The translations under genes and the position numbers were made by a program. Under the pieces are notes generated by a model. That model had not been told where the DNA came from, did not search any database, and worked only from the letters and a program-made list of their open reading frames with translations. Positions 45,955-56,794 of a DNA stretch of 64,000 nt are shown here, piece after piece; the first letter of the stretch is position 1; each line of letters starts with the position of its first letter. This DNA is from Cyanophora paradoxa. Taxonomy: Eukaryota; Glaucocystophyceae; Cyanophorales; Cyanophoraceae. The stretch is taken from positions 62,001 through 126,000 of the forward strand of contig QPMI01000093.1 of the NCBI GenBank assembly GCA_004431415.1, given 5' to 3'.

Positions 45955-46476
45955 CAGCTGTACGCGTGGTCCAAGTTCCGCGCCCTGGTGATGGGACGGG
46001 ATCGGCAGCGGCCGGCTGCGGTTATCAAGGTCAAGGCGCACAGCGACGAGGATATGCACGAGCTAAACGACGCCGCCGACAGAGCGGCCGATCAAGGCGC
46101 GCACCTGGAACAGGAGGAACTGGACGAGAACATCTTCCTGCCGCCCGAGTTCAGCATGCCGGCAGTGCTGACGATCGAGGGACCGACCGGGATAGTCAGG
46201 CGAGTCGAAGGCGACCCTCGGCGGCACGCCGCTGTGCTTCACGCGCACCACACGCACTTCGCGTGGGCGAACCAGCTCAATGCCGGGGAGTGGCTACGGC
46301 TGCCAGTGGATCACGGCGCAGTATACGATCAGATGGCTATGGGGCCCCGCCGAGTCGGCGTGAGCCGAGAGAGCAACTGCTTCCGGGGTACGCACATCGG
46401 TCCTCTCTGTAGGCACCCTTGTCCTGAGGGGGGTTATAGTAGCTCAGCTCTGCTTCGGCTCTCTAGGCAGGTGTAG
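45955..46476 (+). pseudogene. RNase H-like retroelement remnant
   Basis: The frame reads LYAWSKFRALVMGRDR, then VIKVKAHSDEDMHELNDAADRAADQGA split over 46020-46101. This matches the C-terminal part of RNase H domains in retroelements, where a KxHxG/D motif is followed by (N)D-x-AD-x-LA. An acidic stretch and a region of unknown similarity follow. No reverse transcriptase is adjacent. It could be the 3' fragment of an old LINE or a captured domain. 46480-46833 holds a C-run and no gene. Confidence 0.55.
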
Positions 46477-46833
46477 GCAGCGTTTCTAGGCAGGTATAGG
46501 CTCTTTCTCCAGTATAATAGCTCCACCCGGTCCGATGTCTGAAAGGCTTAGTCCCGTAGCCTAGTAGGTTCATCTCTCGACTTGACACAGATGGACACAT
46601 CAGTTTTATCCTTAGCCATTTGTCTCGGTGTGTGCGAATTCAGACGTATATGTCCCTCCACGAAGGCATTTCTCCGTCTTCAAACTCTTAAGAGTCAAGA
46701 TGATTCCCGCCCCCTCTCCCCCCCCTCCCCCCCCTCCTCCCCCCCCCCCCCACACTCGCGGCCGACCCATCCGAACCCCGAATAACGATGCTCTCAAATT
46801 TCGAAACAGCGCATGCATTGCTTGCACTTACAG

Positions 46834-49800
46834 CTATTTTTTACGGTAATAACCGCTGTTGTAAGGGTCATAGGGGTCGGAGGAGCTGCCAGAATTGGAG
46901 CTTCCACTGCTTGTGCTTTCCGAATTGTAACTGTCTGAGTAAGGGTCATTTGAGCCGCCGTTGTAAGGGTCATAGGGGTTGTAGGAGCTGCCAGAATCGG
47001 AGCTTCCATCGCTCGTGCTTCCAGAACTGGAACTGTCAGAGTAAGGGTTATCTGAGCTGGAGCTGCCGGAGCTCGAGCTCGAGCTCGAGCTGCCGGAGCT
47101 CGAGCTCGAGCTGCTGGAGCTTGAGCTGGAGCTGCCGGAGCTTGGTCTATAGCTTCCAATGATAGAATTTGCTAAGCCAGAGCTTGCGCTTGAACGGAAG
47201 TTCTTCCAGTAGTTCGGGTCCATTTGCTGCAAGTAAGTCTGAAGGTCCTGATCGGTTTTGGGTTGAGCGACTTTGAGTAAGGATCTCTGTGCGCACAAGA
47301 TGCATGTGTAAGCTAACAATTGCTTAACTATAAGCAGATTAGATGGAGATCGCACTGGGGTACATGTGAATTCGCACTTCCTGCAGGTTGTTATACCATC
47401 TTTTAACTTATTCGCAATAGTATTCCTCAGAGTCTGAGCTGCTTCCGTTTCAGCCTGGCAAGTCTGCGGCAGAGCAGGCGATCGCGATCGATATCAGTAG
47501 CGAGCTGAAGCAAGTTACAGATTGAAGAACACGCCATCACACCTTGTATGCTGGAAGGAGCAAGAAACGGATATACTCTTTGTAAATTTCGAGATCAACT
47601 TGTCTTTGCCGGACAAACGCGCTCAGCGTGTTTCGATCATTTGCCAATCGGAGCGTCGAGTTGTGCACGGATTTGATTGTATCTTCCGCAACCTTAACGA
47701 CCTTGTCGGCCCACCGTTTCTCGGCTTCTGCTTGCCGGGAAAAAACGGCAGCAATGGCCGCCATCGCAATCATAACTGCACATGTATTCGAGGGTTATCA
47801 TTATGACCCTGCTGCTTTGTTTTATATTTTCGAATATTTGCGCACCTGCTGCGATCAGGATGTAGATAATCGCCCGCTTTCGCTTCTTGTAAACATCATG
47901 TCGGGTGCTCTCCCGTACAAGAACCTAAATTCGGCAATCAGCGATGCAAGCTGAGCCCGAAACTGAGGTCTACTCACGACATGCTCTGGTGTGGGCTTCA
48001 AAAACACCGATTCGTCGAATTTCTTCTTCCCCTTATCCTCGCCATCCTAGCCGCACGCACTCAGATCAACACGGAACACAAATGCCTCCGCCGTAAAATT
48101 ATAACATAATGGTTGCACCTTAAAAAGCTTAGGCTTGGACCTCTTGAAACGATCCCAGGCCTGGTTGCAGCGAGTCCGCAGCGCCTCCGGAACAAGTCCG
48201 TACATCGCCCCCGATGGTTCTCCCATTCCGTACCGCTGAAGCCACTGCCCAAGTTTAAACGAATTCTGAAGTCAGTAGCATGAAGATACGGTACAAATGC
48301 GAGAACGAACCTCGTTGGCCTCCGTCAATGCAAAGCCACCGAGAAGGAAGGCCTCGGCTTTGGTGCGCAAAGTTTTCTTGATCTTTGATATGTGGACGCT
48401 GTCAGGGTCGGTCCAGCGGTCCGACGGAGGGATACCCAGGGCTGACGACGACGAGGAGCACATCATAAACAAATGCAGTCAAATGCTATAGCTAATGCTT
48501 GCGTTCACGCACCAAGTTTGTACTTGTCCGCCCGAAGAGACAGCTGAGCGTGCAGTCTGCAAGTACAGTCTGCTCTCTTCGTGCTCTCTAGGACCAACTA
48601 AAACGATAGCTCACCGTGAGATATCTGCATCGAACTGCATGCAGGTGCACGTGCATTAGACTTGATCTTGAATGATGACGCAGCTAATTCAAACGCAGGC
48701 ATACCCTGATGGCCTCCTCCATCTCTTTCACAGACTCGCAGAACGCCGGATCATCAGCAAGCACCGCAAGGTCGGCCGGCGTCTTGCCGAGGAGCGCAGT
48801 GAATTGCACTTTCTGCCTTCAGGCACGATTTAGAGGTTGCGGTGCAAAACTCGACCGGGGGCTCGACCTACCACGTGTTCACCGCCTGCCAGACGTCGAT
48901 ACGTTATAATTAGAGCGGTTCGGCGCAGAAATTACTATGCTACGTATAGACGTGAAATTAGGCAAACGCAGACTCACATCGATGCACAGCTGCTGCCGGC
49001 TGTACATTTACGGTTTCAAAGTAACGGCGAGTAAGCGGCAGCGTAAACGTGAGAAACACAAGATACAGCAACCAAAAAGAGCATGCACACCGGAGGAAGC
49101 TCCGCTCAGATTCGGATGCATTCGGACCAAGCGTCTCCGGCAGCGGAGAGATTGCTTCCATCTCAACCACGCTGATGCGCATTCGAGTTTGTGAGCAAGG
49201 AATGACTTCGCGCAAGTACACTTGATATACTAATTCTGGAAACTTATTCTGAATTTGAGGAAAAGAAAATTCTGAAGGACGGACACAACACGCTTGCTCT
49301 TTGCCTGGGCGTATTCGAATTCTGCAGAGAAGGGCAAAGTAAGATCGGGCGCGGGTTGGCGTCTGTGTATATAGGCTAGGTGCTCACCGTCAATGCTGCA
49401 CACGGTCAGAAAACAAATGCAAGTCAATTCGCGCGGACGGACATAAAATCAGCAACTCTGAGAAAATGACACACACCAATGCTGGGATTGCAGCCAATCG
49501 TTGGTGAGGAGGACGAGGACAACCGAGGATCCTTGGATGGCGATTGCTCTTGCTTGGCTCCTGTGCAATCGCAAGTTCGATTTCAAGAAGAGCCGAAAGA
49601 CGTGCGCGACAAGATATATAAAGGGCGCCATATGCATAATATATATGTGTACGAACCACTGCAATCCCTTCAGAATTCCTTTTGATTGGAAGTCCCAGGA
49701 TTGCGAAAAATTAGAAGCAATTCGGCTTCACACAAAAAAGCATGGCACACCGCTATCAGCGTTTGAGTCGAACCAGTGCGATATAGCTCGATCCTTCAAT

Positions 49801-51638
49801 AACTCGCAGATGATCTGCCGTGCGCATTTATTGGTCAAGCCGCGATTAATCATAATATTCGAATCTGGAAATAAGAAGTTGCTTCAATTCGTGCACACCT
49901 GCATTTCTGCTGTCTGCTTTCGGCGATACCTGTATATCGCAGAGGAGCGGTATTGATATTAGACTTGCGATAAGCTGGCGCTCATGTGCAGGCTTAAGGA
50001 TGCTCACGAGACCATGACGTCGTACGGCTTGATCGGGACGTTTGCATCTGCGAAGCAGGTTCGTTTAGCGACAATATATATATCGCCTCTGAAGATATCG
50101 ATCGCAATATCAATGCTGATCATGATGCTGAAATTCAAAGCGCGCAACCCGCGCTGTAATAAGTGTACATTGCAATCACCTGGCTCAACCACTGACGCTC
50201 CCTGGGGCTGCGGTTGAAATCAGCATCAGATCCGTCGTGATGTCCGCTGTATATAATATATATATTGAGTGCAAGTAGAGCATTGAAGGCTGACCCGAAT
50301 CCCAGAGACGAGGCGATCCCAAACTTCGAGGTTGCTTGAGTTGTCTACTCGTTTCCTACATGACCACCATGCTGATTTTTCCGTGAAGGTTGGTTTCTGC
50401 AACTCCTTCACGTTGATCTCCACGTGCTTCGATAGAATGGTAGCAGCAGCCATTGCCTCAACCGTCCCAGCGGCTTTTGCTGCCTTGCTAACACTCGTCC
50501 CGATTGAAAGAGCGACGATCTTGCGCCCGAGCCAGACGGCGTGGTCAAGCTCAACGAGGCAAGCGCTGTTTCCGCCTGTAATCAGCCAGGTGGAATTTAG
50601 AATGCGAGGCGCGAGCGACACGCACGGAGAACGGAACCATCCTTTTTGAGACGGAGGTCAATTTCGTTCAAATCACGTGCACTGGTCAGTACAGGCAGGC
50701 AGGAGGCGCGGCCGGCTATTCGGGTGCAAACCTTTCGTGGCGATAACGACGAAACTTTCACAGCTTTCTATTGCAGCCGAGATCCGCTTCTGGTGTTGCA
50801 AATTCTCGATAACTCCTTTGTGCTCAGCCTTGTCTTCGTCATACCAAACCTAAAACTCGCATTATCAATTTGGCAATGTAAACGCTATATTAAAGCGCAC
50901 TTTAAGGCCGAAACGTTGGAGGCCTTGAGCGAGGGTCGCGGCGGATGGCGCGTCGGTGTAGCGGTAACGTCGGCCGAAACAACCGAAGTGCCCACTAGTA
51001 GAGGCTCGGGCGTAGCTGATAGCACTGCCAGCCAAAAGAAGGATCAAATGGCGTCCAGGAATTCGAAGGATGCAAGAGGAATCAAAACAAAAAAAAGCGC
51101 GCAAGCTGAAAGATGCAAGCTTTAGAGATTAAGAGAAGCATGCGGGACGCACGCGTCATAGAATAGAATCTGTTCTTCGGGGCGCGGATCGGGAAGCGGG
51201 GCAGAGCTGTAATCCCGTCCTTTTGGAGCTGCCGTCGATATGAGCCCCGGCCTCGGGTGGCTAGACAGCGCCTTCCCGTCCGCTGAAGCGGATTGATCGT
51301 TGATCGTCATGACAACGATGCCACTATCCCCGACCACTGCCTGCGGTTCGCCAGCCTCTGGATCTTGGTAATCCTGTGCGCGCGAATACTTCATGATCAG
51401 TGAGCGTAGGATCGCCACTGGAAAAACCGACATAGCGATATCGAGAGCAACTTTATCGAATCATTTGAATGCCCACGAAATGCGCCCGCGAGCGCACTGG
51501 CAGCTGGCCATCGATGTCGCCGCTGGTGCCATCACCCGCCGTCGGCTGCGCAGAGTGCTTCGTCGAGCGGAGCCAGCTAGGCAATGTAGGCACGCGCAGG
51601 CTGGGCAATGTAGGCAATGTAGGCTTGAACTTCTTCAT
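46834..51638 (-). CDS. tandem-TIR single-pass membrane protein, 25 exons
   Basis: Exons 51638-51498, 51373-51153, 51024-50901, 50849-50732, 50575-50295, 50207-50180, 50047-50008, 49929-49899, 49814-49751, 49678-49657, 49560-49477, 49395-49388, 49321-49285, 49171-49091, 48999-48978, 48885-48872, 48816-48705, 48624-48615, 48441-48311, 48265-48119, 48046-47978, 47924-47846, 47775-47543, 47463-47356, 47286-46834 close in phase without a stop (885 residues). TIR1 (about 117-250): AAISYARA, FGLKVWYDEDK, HQKRISAAIESCESFVVIAT, SACLVEL (Glu210). TIR2 (about 311-410): PYDVMVSYRRK, AISHWFDSNADSG, ARAIAIQGSSVVLVLLTND, QHCIDEF (Glu388). Then a short ankyrin-like GKTPADLA, a basic stretch KKRKR and a membrane helix (about 613-633), a helical region, a CRKCEFTC cluster, and Ser/Asp/Tyr repeats to the stop. 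Positive-inside topology puts the TIRs in the cytosol. The retained Glu suggests NADase activity. Exon 48816 uses an AAG acceptor. Confidence 0.82.
48615..48624 (-). other. 10-nt micro-exon of the tandem-TIR gene
   Basis: ATATCTCACG between GATGCAG and GTGAGC supplies the phase needed to join the exon ending KEMEEAIR to the exon beginning with LGIPPSDRW. It is supported by phase and splice sites only, with no family motif. Confidence 0.55.
49388..49395 (-). other. 8-nt micro-exon inside TIR2
   Basis: CATTGACG on the minus strand has a GTGCAG acceptor before it and a GTGAGC donor after it. It completes the motif QHCIDEF, the Cys-x-x-Glu signature of the TIR active site. Without it the two flanking exons do not join in frame. 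Confidence 0.8.
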
Positions 51639-54146
51639 AGCTATAGCCGGTTGCAATCGCAGCGAACTTCGCGCCCCCGCGCGAAAGTGCCGACTGTCGC
51701 GTCTACCGGGCAATGCCTCAAGGCGACGTCCGACGTCCAACTCGAGCTCGGCGATGTGCGCACTAAGTATCCGTATACTTAATTATGCGTACGCATATGC
51801 ATACGCCTTGCTATAGCCGCGGCCGCTGTCTCGGCGCTGAGCAGTCTCGACGAGCTCGAGTCGAGTGGACCTGCCACTGGGCTGCCAGTCGACCGGGTCC
51901 GGGACGGGTCCTACCGAGTAGTACCGACTCTACTACCGAGTCCTACGGGCTCCTACCGACTCCTACCGAGTCCTACGGGCCCTAGTACCGTAGTACGGGG
52001 TAGTACGGGCCCGGGGATCCCGGAGTCCCGGACTCGGGACCGGGGACTCGGCGGGCCCGGGGGAGTCCCGGAGTCCGGGGAGTTCAGGTTTCAACGGTCA
52101 CCGGATTTGCTCGACTTCGCTGGCAGTGACTGACACTGACTCATCAGTGAGTACTACCGGTAGGCTGTAGCACCGTGGCACCGTGGCGGCTAGCCGCCTG
52201 GCGCCGACTAGCCTACGGTACCGGGTCACCGGCCGCGGGTAGGCCTGCGGAGGGTGCGGCTTGCCGTCAAGCTTAACTTAGTAAGCCGGGCTGGGGCCGC
52301 AACGACTCGCAACTTGAGTCGCAAGTCAGTGATCAGGGCCTGCAGGGCCAGTGCAGGCCCCAGGCCCAGGCCCCAGTGGCCTCAGGCCTCGCCGAGTCGG
52401 TCCGGCCGCTGCGCATGCAGCCAATGCCAGCCATTCAATAATTGCGCCGCGCATGCACTGCGGCAGTCCGGCGCGCCATATCATAGTACTACTATACTAT
52501 GATAGTACCGGAATAGACTCGTAAAAAAAGGAACGTCGTAAAAAGTTGGCGAATCAGCAGCTAATTTTTTGGTACTACGGTACCGCACCCGCGGCCGGCC
52601 CGGCAGTGGGCCGGCACAGGCGCCGTACGGCGTACGCATATATGCGCAGTGCAGGACACTGCAGTCTGCAGACTGCAGGCTGCATCTTCAGACTGCAGGC
52701 TGGAGCCTGCAGGCTGCAGCCTGGCGCTGCGGCAGCCTGCAGGCTGCAGCTGCAGCCTGCAGACTGCAGGTGCATATGAGACGAAGCGTTTTGATAACAA
52801 CGCCTTTCATCTCGCAAGCTTAAGCTTGCGAAGCTTGCAAGCATTTTCAACAAATTCGTAACGCCTTTTATCTTGCAAGCTTGCGATTCGTTGCGAACAA
52901 CAACAACTCGGTAAGTAAAGCCCGGTGGCCTTTCAAGCTTTAAGTTTCATCTTGAAAGCTTCCGAGTTCGAATTCCGACTCGGCGAGACAAAAGCAAGCG
53001 AATCATTTTCCAAGCCTACACATCTCCTTTGGGGCCTTCAGCTTTCATCATGCAAGCTTCCGAGTTCAAGATTGGCAATTGCATTGAAATTCGATTTTGA
53101 GGTCTCGTATGCGAACACAGGACAATTACGGACAATTTTGGGGGGTAGATAGTATGAGACGACTGAGAGCAGTGAATTAGCAGAGTCCCAAATTAACAGA
53201 CCGTCGGACTATGTCAACATTTCAGTCTGTTAATTTGGGACTCTGTTAATTAAGTGGGTCCAGTATTTTTGTGTGTTACACGGTACGGTCACCGGGTACC
53301 GGACCACTACCGGTACCGAGCTGCCGGAGCCTGCCGCCGCACTGCCGCAGTGCGGCAGCGCCGGCAGTCACTGAGTCACTGAGTGCCAGCTGCACTGTCC
53401 GATCTGCATGCGCACAGCCTGCCAGTGCACTAGTACTGCGCCGCGGCGGCAGGCTGAGCCAGACTAACCGTAAGGTCCGTAACTACCGTAATTATGCGGG
53501 AATTTATGCCAGTAGTATGGTCCGTATACTACTAGCCTAGTAGGTCTAGTATATCGCGTAGTCACTGAGTCACTGTGAGTACGTACTACGTATACGTTTC
53601 TAGCTACCGTAGTACCGGAGCCTACCGCCTCATGATCAGGGCCTACCGCCGGCTACCGGCCGCGGTACTACCGTAGTACGGTACTACCGTAGTAGTACGG
53701 TAGACTCCGGTAGTACTTCTAGCAAGTTCTAGACTACGGTAGTAAGCGCTCTGCGGCACTACGGACTCTACTAGGCTACTAGGCTAGTGCTACGGTACGG
53801 AGTCTACCCGACTCCCCGGGTTCACTGCAGCTCTTCAGCTCCACTAGTACTGCGCAGTAATTTATAAGCCAGAAAGGCGTTGCCGCGGTGCGCGAGCCTC
53901 GGAGGTCGGCCGCATCGAAATCCGCCGGCGTCGACGTCGACGCCGCGCCGCTAGCGCTTCCGACGCCTGGGCCCGGGGGCGCCCGGCGTCCCGCGCGAGA
54001 TCAGACCTTGGAGGCTAGCTATATATTGCACAGTACCGTCAGATCAGGTCGAGACACATATCCGATTGATATCGCCTTGCCACGCGCGGCCGCTGCGGTT
54101 TCAACCGGATCGGCTTCGAATTCGTCACCCTCCAGCACCGTCGACC
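51639..54146. other. low-complexity palindromic intergenic DNA
   Basis: 51900-52100 and 53580-53800 are chains of short words around CTAC/GTAC/CTAG. 52640-52770 is dominated by CTGCAG and its neighbours. 52750-53100 is matched in inverted orientation at 60590-60720. The stretch 53160-53250 has a small inverted repeat around GTTAATTTGGGACTCTGTTAAT. No exon with support was found. Confidence 0.6.
52640..53100. repeat. CTGCAG-rich element, left copy of an inverted pair
   Basis: A CTGCAG-rich core is followed by GGTGCATATGAGACGAAGCG at about 52759-52778 and then sequence with AAGCTTGCAAG words. The reverse complement of the same order occurs at 60590-60860. Confidence 0.7.
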
Positions 54147-55082
54147 ATGGCTCGCCTCGCACTCGCCGCCGTCGTTGTCTTCGCCGCCGTGCTGATGGCG
54201 TCCGCCTTCAGGGCCACGGTCCGCCTGCCGCGCCCTTAAAATTAAGCTTCCAACTGCAACAGCCGCTCTAGATCGATATATCTAGATCAGCCGCTCAACC
54301 GCTTATGATCATTATATGTGTGTGTGTATATTTCTAGTACTAACTGCACATACGTATGTACTACGGTACGCCCACACACACACACACACACGAAGGTCTC
54401 GGGTCCCTGGTGCGCATCGATATCGATACATATGCATGTATATATATACACACCAATGCGAGTGCGAGGTCGAAGCCGCCTAACCCTGCGCCAGGAGAGA
54501 TGATCGGTGCACTTACAAGGATGATGGCTGGAAAGAGAGCTCTGCAGACGTTCCGGAGACCTGCACGGCCATCAGCTCAGATAATTTTGGTGCATGCTTG
54601 GCTGGCTAGACATGATCAGGACTATCGCTGGCCGCCTGCAGCTGATATCGATGGTGCTTTTCAGGTTCCGAGAAGACCATCTGCAGCGGCGGCAGGGTCA
54701 CTGTCACCACCTACAGGTGCTGACTCTAGATCTACTATGTACATGGTTGCCTTTGGATATGAGTTTTAAATTGCGCCGCTGCGACCACCAATCGCGACCT
54801 CAGCTCCGGGGACTGCTCCGGGGAACCGTTGACCTCGTCCGCCTCGAAAAACAACGGCTGCATTGGCTCCGGCGTCAGTACCTACTCGGCCTACACCAAG
54901 GTTTGCCCGCCCGTCGACGTCCGCCGGCGCGCCGACCATACAAACTATCTATGCGCTGACCGTGACGCGCGATCGCAACGTAGACGAGCTGCTCGACCTC
55001 GGCCGGCTTTGCCATAGCCCCCTCGATCTTCGGCCTCCTTCTCGCCGTCGCGGCCGCCGCTGTGCTGAGCGGCTGCAGCTGA
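54147..55082 (+). CDS. small secreted Cys-containing protein, predicted GPI-anchored
   Basis: Exons 54147-54218, 54520-54589, 54642-54653, 54665-54716, 54804-54900 and 54984-55082 close in phase to 133 residues. The first exon is a signal peptide (MARLALAAVVVFAAVLMASA). The mature part contains spaced cysteines (PETC, TICSGG, GDCSG, NNGCIG, TSCS) and many Ser/Thr. The last exon ends in a hydrophobic tail (FGLLLAVAAAAVLSG) right before the stop, typical of a GPI-attachment signal. Family not recognised. The third exon is only 12 nt and the acceptor of the second is AAG, so these two joins are the weakest. Lack of any charged residue after the tail favours GPI over a transmembrane anchor. Confidence 0.72.
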
Positions 55083-55621
55083 GCTTAGCTATAGTTGTAA
55101 GTCTAGATCTAAATAGGGTAGTACTATGTCTCCTTCCGAAGTTCTGATTATTGAACTGCGAAATTCAAATTAAGCTGCCATGGTTAACTTCGAATTCGGA
55201 TTACGTATACATAACACCTGCCTGTACTCGGGGGCGGTGTGCCTGGCTTAGTGCCCGGGGCAGAGTGCTTGGGGTGCAGATACTAGTGGCCCGGCCGCGA
55301 TTCTCGCGCCGGGGGTGCAAGGGGGGAACCGGGATCTAATGAAAGAGTCGTAGTGGCACGCACATGCACGGGGCAGATCTAGATCGACCCCGGCCCAGCG
55401 CGCGCGGCAGGTTGAAGTGTAAAGATAGACACAGAGTATATATGATTGAAAAAAATAGAAAAGGCCCGGGCCCATTAAGCAGACGCTGCGATCAAACCGA
55501 ATAGAGAAAAGCCTCAATGAAAGGCCAGATTCAGCGCACTGTATATGAAAGATCGTTCTGGAGCGAAAAAACGCTGCGCATCAACTGTTCGCACGGCCTA
55601 CCGCTAACCCTGAACAGCTGG
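55083..55621. other. intergenic region
   Basis: 3' flank of the secreted-protein gene, then mixed DNA with CTAGATC words. No exon is supported. Confidence 0.4.
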
Positions 55622-55811
55622 CTAAAAGATGATGGTGCTGTCTGCAGAGGGCTCGCCGTAAACATAGGCGATCCAGGCCTTCTGGAGGGGGTCGGGGCGG
55701 AAGTCGACCATGGGGGTGAGCGGCAGCCAGCGGCGCCGGTCCTGAAGAGAGCCGTCCTGCGAGAGCATGGTGAGGCGGCCCGCCGCCTCGAGCGCCCGCA
55801 GAGCCACGCGG
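55622..55811 (-). CDS. last exon of an unrecognised minus-strand gene
   Basis: After a GTTCGTGCAG acceptor, the minus strand reads RASRVALRALEAAGRLTMLS, then WLPLTPMVDFRPDPLQKAW and IAYVYGEPSADSTIIF, ending at TAG 55622-55624. The sequence is non-repetitive and looks like real protein. The helix-turn part vaguely recalls winged-helix proteins, but I do not assign a family. Upstream exons are not resolved. The region 55860-56080 has an open Cys-containing frame that may belong to it. Confidence 0.5.
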
Positions 55812-56084
55812 CTGGCGCGCTGCTCTGCACGAACAGCCCCGACAGACAGCATGCGACGGCTGTCTACTCACCACCCTTCGGTGCATGCGCAGGGGCGGGC
55901 AGAGCCGCAGCCACCGGCACAGCTAGGAAGCGGCGCAAGCGGATTTGCGGTGCAAGCTCAAGCACGAGTGCCGGGCAGCGTGCTCGACTACGGGCAGCGG
56001 CGCGTGCTCGGTACGCAGTGCTGCGGTGCAAGCTTGATGCAGTGAAAAGTAGTCCAGGCGGCACGGGTACCGGGCGGCGTACGC

Positions 56085-56275
56085 GGCGCACTGCAGCTGC
56101 GAGGAAGCGGAAATCTATAGGAGACAGGTAGAGAGAAGTGGTTCCATGGCCATGCAGAACCGCGCAACGAAGAGCAAGGCGTACGCGACGCACTGCGAGG
56201 AAGCCGAAATCTACAGGAGACAGCTAGGGAGAACTGGTTCCATGCAGAACCACGCAAGGAATTCGAAGACCGGAA
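56085..56275. repeat. tandem duplication, about 95-bp unit
   Basis: Two neighbouring copies share GAGGAAGC, AATCTA, AGGAGACAG, AGAGAA/GGAGAA, TGGTTCCATG and CAGAACC in the same order. The unit carries a possible acceptor on the minus strand (CTCGCAG), so it may be a duplicated exon edge. This cannot be resolved further. Confidence 0.6.
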
Positions 56276-56470
56276 TGAGAGAGAAGTTGGTTTCCAGGCG
56301 TCAAGGCGAGGAAAGCTGGTCTTCGCTCTCGAAAACCGCTTTTTGCATGGACGGCCGCAGCGACAAACACGTGGCGCAACCCAATTTCGACCCATTTTTT
56401 TCCCGCGTTGCAAACTGGACCTCGAAAACGGCCTCGTAGAAAAATTTTGGCTGAAGCGAGGGAACGGGAA

Positions 56471-56509
56471 GCAAGGGGGGAAGACCTTCGGTCTTCTTTC
56501 CCCCCTTGC
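56471..56509. repeat. G-run/C-run hairpin
   Basis: GCAAGGGGGG pairs with CCCCCCTTGC; inside it GAAGACC pairs with GGTCTTC around a TTC loop. It is followed by AATATATAT. It shares its outer 10-bp stem with 20563-20596. Confidence 0.65.
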
Positions 56510-56737
56510 AATATATATGTCCTCAAGCTCCTCCTCGTCGGCCGCGGGCCGACGCCGACATCGTCGTGGGCTATATTCTAGTGAATTAAGTACAAGACTT
56601 CGAGGTGCATGTGCACGTGGGGACCGGATCCGGACGGGAGGCCCGCGCGCCAGGGCCGCCGAGGTCCGGGATCCGGAGAAGGTAGGTAGCTATAGGGTAG
56701 GAAGAATTCGAACAGGAGCCAGATCCGGAGGCGCACC

Positions 56738-56794
56738 CTAGGCCTGCTGCTGGTTGAGCTTCTCGAGGAGCTCCTTCTCACGGTGCAGCTGCAG
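56738..56794 (-). CDS. terminal coiled-coil exon, parent gene unresolved
   Basis: After an AACTCAG acceptor, the minus strand encodes LQLHREKELLEKLNQQQA and stops with TAG at 56738-56740. It is a short, clearly amphipathic helix. Upstream exons are not found within the G-run region 56940-57100, so this could be a fragment. Confidence 0.4.
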   Translation of the reverse strand: MQLHREKELLEKLNQQQA

